Assembly (NCBI GenBank): GCA_947175375.1 | Contig: CAMWMT010000153.1 | Span: 1 to 6,703, forward strand | DNA from: an uncultured Clostridiaceae bacterium | Lineage (GTDB): Bacteria > Bacillota > Clostridia > Lachnospirales > Lachnospiraceae | Length of the DNA stretch: 6,703 bases | Direction: 5' to 3' | Part shown: positions 5,695-6,703 of the stretch, piece by piece | How positions within the stretch are numbered: position 1 is the stretch's first letter | Layout of the letters: every line of letters begins with the position of its first letter | Translations under genes and position numbers: made by a program | The notes under the pieces: generated by a model | What the model was told of the DNA's origin: nothing | Database searches by the model: none | The model's input: only the letters and a program-made list of their open reading frames with translations

Positions 5695-6165
5695 ATGTTT
5701 GTTGCATTTCTGGTGCTCTGGATCATCTTCAATGGCAGGATCACATTGGAGATCCTGCTGATTGGGCTTGTTCTGAGTGCTGTTCTGTTTGCATTCTGCT
5801 GCAGGTTTATGAATTACAGTATTCGCAATGATCTGAAACTGTACCGCTTGGCGCCCATGGCAGTCCGGTATGTGGCAGTCCTGATCATTGAGATTCTGAA
5901 AGCCAATCATCAGGTGCTCTTTTTTATCCTGACACCCAGATATCAGGTAGAACCGAGGATCGTTCATTTTACTTCCGGTCTGAAGTCGGAATTTGCAAGA
6001 GTGGTTCTTGCCAATTCCATCACCCTGACACCAGGGACGATCACTGTCAGTATGGAGGGAAATGAATTCTATGTACATTGTCTGGATAAGGAATTTGCAG
6101 AAGGGCTGGAAAGTTCCATCTTTGTAGAGCTTCTGGAGAAGATGGAGGCGGTTGGTTATGTATGA
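5695..6165 (+). CDS. mnhE: Mrp-type Na+/H+ antiporter subunit E
   Basis: MnhE (MrpE) is a small membrane subunit of the multi-subunit Mrp cation/proton antiporter, needed for assembly and full activity. From the ATG at 5695 the product has 156 residues, close to B. subtilis MrpE (about 158, from memory). The upstream ATG at 5644 would add 17 mainly polar residues before the first membrane segment. Hydrophobic segments lie at about 1-12, 17-36 and 53-72. The family's C-terminal cytosolic domain follows, with the highly conserved ANSITLTPGTITV at about 106-118 and then VHCLD. The stop overlaps the mnhF start by 8 nt, so translation is probably coupled. It is the first gene of the cluster; no subunit A-D genes precede it in the window. 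Confidence 0.92.
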   Translation: MFVAFLVLWIIFNGRITLEILLIGLVLSAVLFAFCCRFMNYSIRNDLKLYRLAPMAVRYVAVLIIEILKANHQVLFFILTPRYQVEPRIVHFTSGLKSEFARVVLANSITLTPGTITVSMEGNEFYVHCLDKEFAEGLESSIFVELLEKMEAVGYV

Positions 6166-6502
6166 GAATGTATATCATATATTTTTGCTTGCCTGCATGA
6201 TCATCATTGCGGTCCTGATCATGCTGTGTCTGCTTCGGGCGATCCTGGGGCCAAGACTTGCGGACCGTGTGGTGGCAGTCAATATGATCGGTACCATGAC
6301 GATCGTTGAGATTGCCATGTTTGCGCTGTATCTGCGGGCGGATTATCTGTATGACGTCTGTCTGATCTATGCAATGATCAGTTTCCTTGCGGTTGTGCTT
6401 CTGACGAAGATCTATGGGGGAGCTTATCAGGAGCGGAAGGTCAAGGGAAATGTATTTCTGCGCGCGGAGGAAGAAGAGGAAGAAGAGGAGGAAGAACTGT
6501 GA
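6158..6502 (+). CDS. mnhF: Mrp-type Na+/H+ antiporter subunit F with polyglutamate tail
   Basis: MnhF (MrpF) is a small integral membrane subunit of the Mrp antiporter. The ATG at 6158 gives 114 residues. GGAGG at 6144-6148 is 9 nt upstream, whereas the TTG two codons earlier (6152) is only 3 nt from it and is less likely. Three membrane segments are seen at about 6-29, 38-58 and 64-85. The conserved loop GPRLADRVVAVNMIG, typical of subunit F, joins the first two. The C-terminus is unusual: after KGNVFLRA it ends in ten consecutive glutamates and a leucine. The GAG/GAA run encoding this tail also contains the ribosome binding site of mnhG. The stop TGA shares one base with the mnhG ATG. Confidence 0.92.
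   Translation: MYENVYHIFLLACMIIIAVLIMLCLLRAILGPRLADRVVAVNMIGTMTIVEIAMFALYLRADYLYDVCLIYAMISFLAVVLLTKIYGGAYQERKVKGNVFLRAEEEEEEEEEEL
6486..6491 (+). promoter_or_regulatory. mnhG ribosome binding site embedded in the mnhF polyglutamate codons
   Basis: AGGAGG lies within the glutamate codons at the end of mnhF, 10 nt before the mnhG ATG at 6502. Other purine-rich near-matches lie just upstream in the same run. The arrangement suits translational coupling of subunits F and G. Confidence 0.7.
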
Positions 6503-6703
6503 TGGCATGGGTGCAGTTGATCGTCGGGGGAATCTTTATCGTGATCGGAATTCTGATCATGTGTGCAGGGGTGATCGGAGTCTATCGGTTTCATTACGTT
6601 CTGAACCGGATGCATGCCTCCGCTATGGGAGATTCCATGGGAATCCTATTTTCGATTTTGGGACTTGCGATTCTGAGCGGTTTTCAGTTCGGGACTTTGA
6701 AGC
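6502..6703 (+). CDS. mnhG: Mrp-type Na+/H+ antiporter subunit G (3' end cut by window edge)
   Basis: MnhG (MrpG) is a small membrane subunit of the Mrp antiporter. The ATG at 6502 shares its A with the mnhF stop (TGATG), and 67 complete codons are visible before the edge. The translation shows a first membrane segment at about 5-27 and then the family motif around GVYRFHYVLNRMHASAMGDSMG (residues 26-47), with the conserved Arg-Met-His. A second hydrophobic stretch begins at about 48. The family usually has 100-130 residues, so roughly half is missing. The next genes should encode the large subunits (B, C, D, A) if this is a complete Mrp operon. Confidence 0.9.
   Translation, partial: MAWVQLIVGGIFIVIGILIMCAGVIGVYRFHYVLNRMHASAMGDSMGILFSILGLAILSGFQFGTLK

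Noticed and set aside
6427..6615. Minus-strand frame with a run of serines
   Set aside because: The serine run is only the reverse reading of the GAG/GAA codons of mnhF.
1..6703. CRISPR array, tRNA, rRNA, toxin-antitoxin or phage defence system
   Set aside because: No regularly spaced direct repeats, tRNA-like cloverleaf, rRNA sequence or defence-type protein was seen on either strand.

Overview
The window most resembles the chromosome of a strictly anaerobic, Gram-positive gut Firmicute of the family Lachnospiraceae (Blautia, Dorea or Ruminococcus-like). The pointers are a class II (Firmicutes-type) GalT, strong AGGAGG ribosome binding sites, consensus sigma-A promoters, a DUF6465-type small protein with a lysine/alanine/threonine tail, a CbiK-type anaerobic cobalt chelatase, and an Mrp antiporter cluster that opens with subunits E, F and G. 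This assignment is inferred from protein character; no database search was possible.

Layout. (1) 1-2639, minus strand: Leloir-pathway operon galK then galT, 18 nt apart; galT runs off the left edge. (2) 2640-2755: a compact divergent regulatory region in which the galK promoter and the promoter of the next gene share almost the same -10 bases. (3) 2756-3640, plus strand: an AraC-family regulator with a cupin sensor domain, a good candidate to control galKT. (4) 3641-3966: a gene-free gap between convergent genes, filled by two palindromic elements. One is about 100 bp; the other is a 183-bp near-perfect palindrome with arms of about 80 nt. (5) 3967-4302, minus strand: the small DUF6465-type protein, driven by a textbook consensus promoter. 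(6) 4609-5391, plus strand: cbiK, apparently monocistronic, with a short leader that leaves no room for a cobalamin riboswitch. (7) 5392-5694: a gap with no convincing gene, holding a weak promoter candidate and a small hairpin. (8) 5695-6703, plus strand: mnhE, mnhF and mnhG of an Mrp-type cation/proton antiporter, with overlapping stops and starts. mnhG runs off the right edge.

How the parts work together. GalK phosphorylates galactose and GalT transfers UMP to galactose-1-phosphate; the AraC-type protein probably tunes this to sugar availability. CbiK inserts cobalt into sirohydrochlorin for cobamide synthesis. The Mnh proteins are membrane subunits of a multi-subunit Na+/H+ antiporter whose large subunits must lie downstream. 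No CRISPR array, tRNA, rRNA, insertion sequence or phage gene was seen. The least explained structure is the long palindrome at 3766-3948. Most differences between its arms keep a G-U pair on the plus strand, which hints at an RNA-level role, but no complete new system can be claimed from this window.
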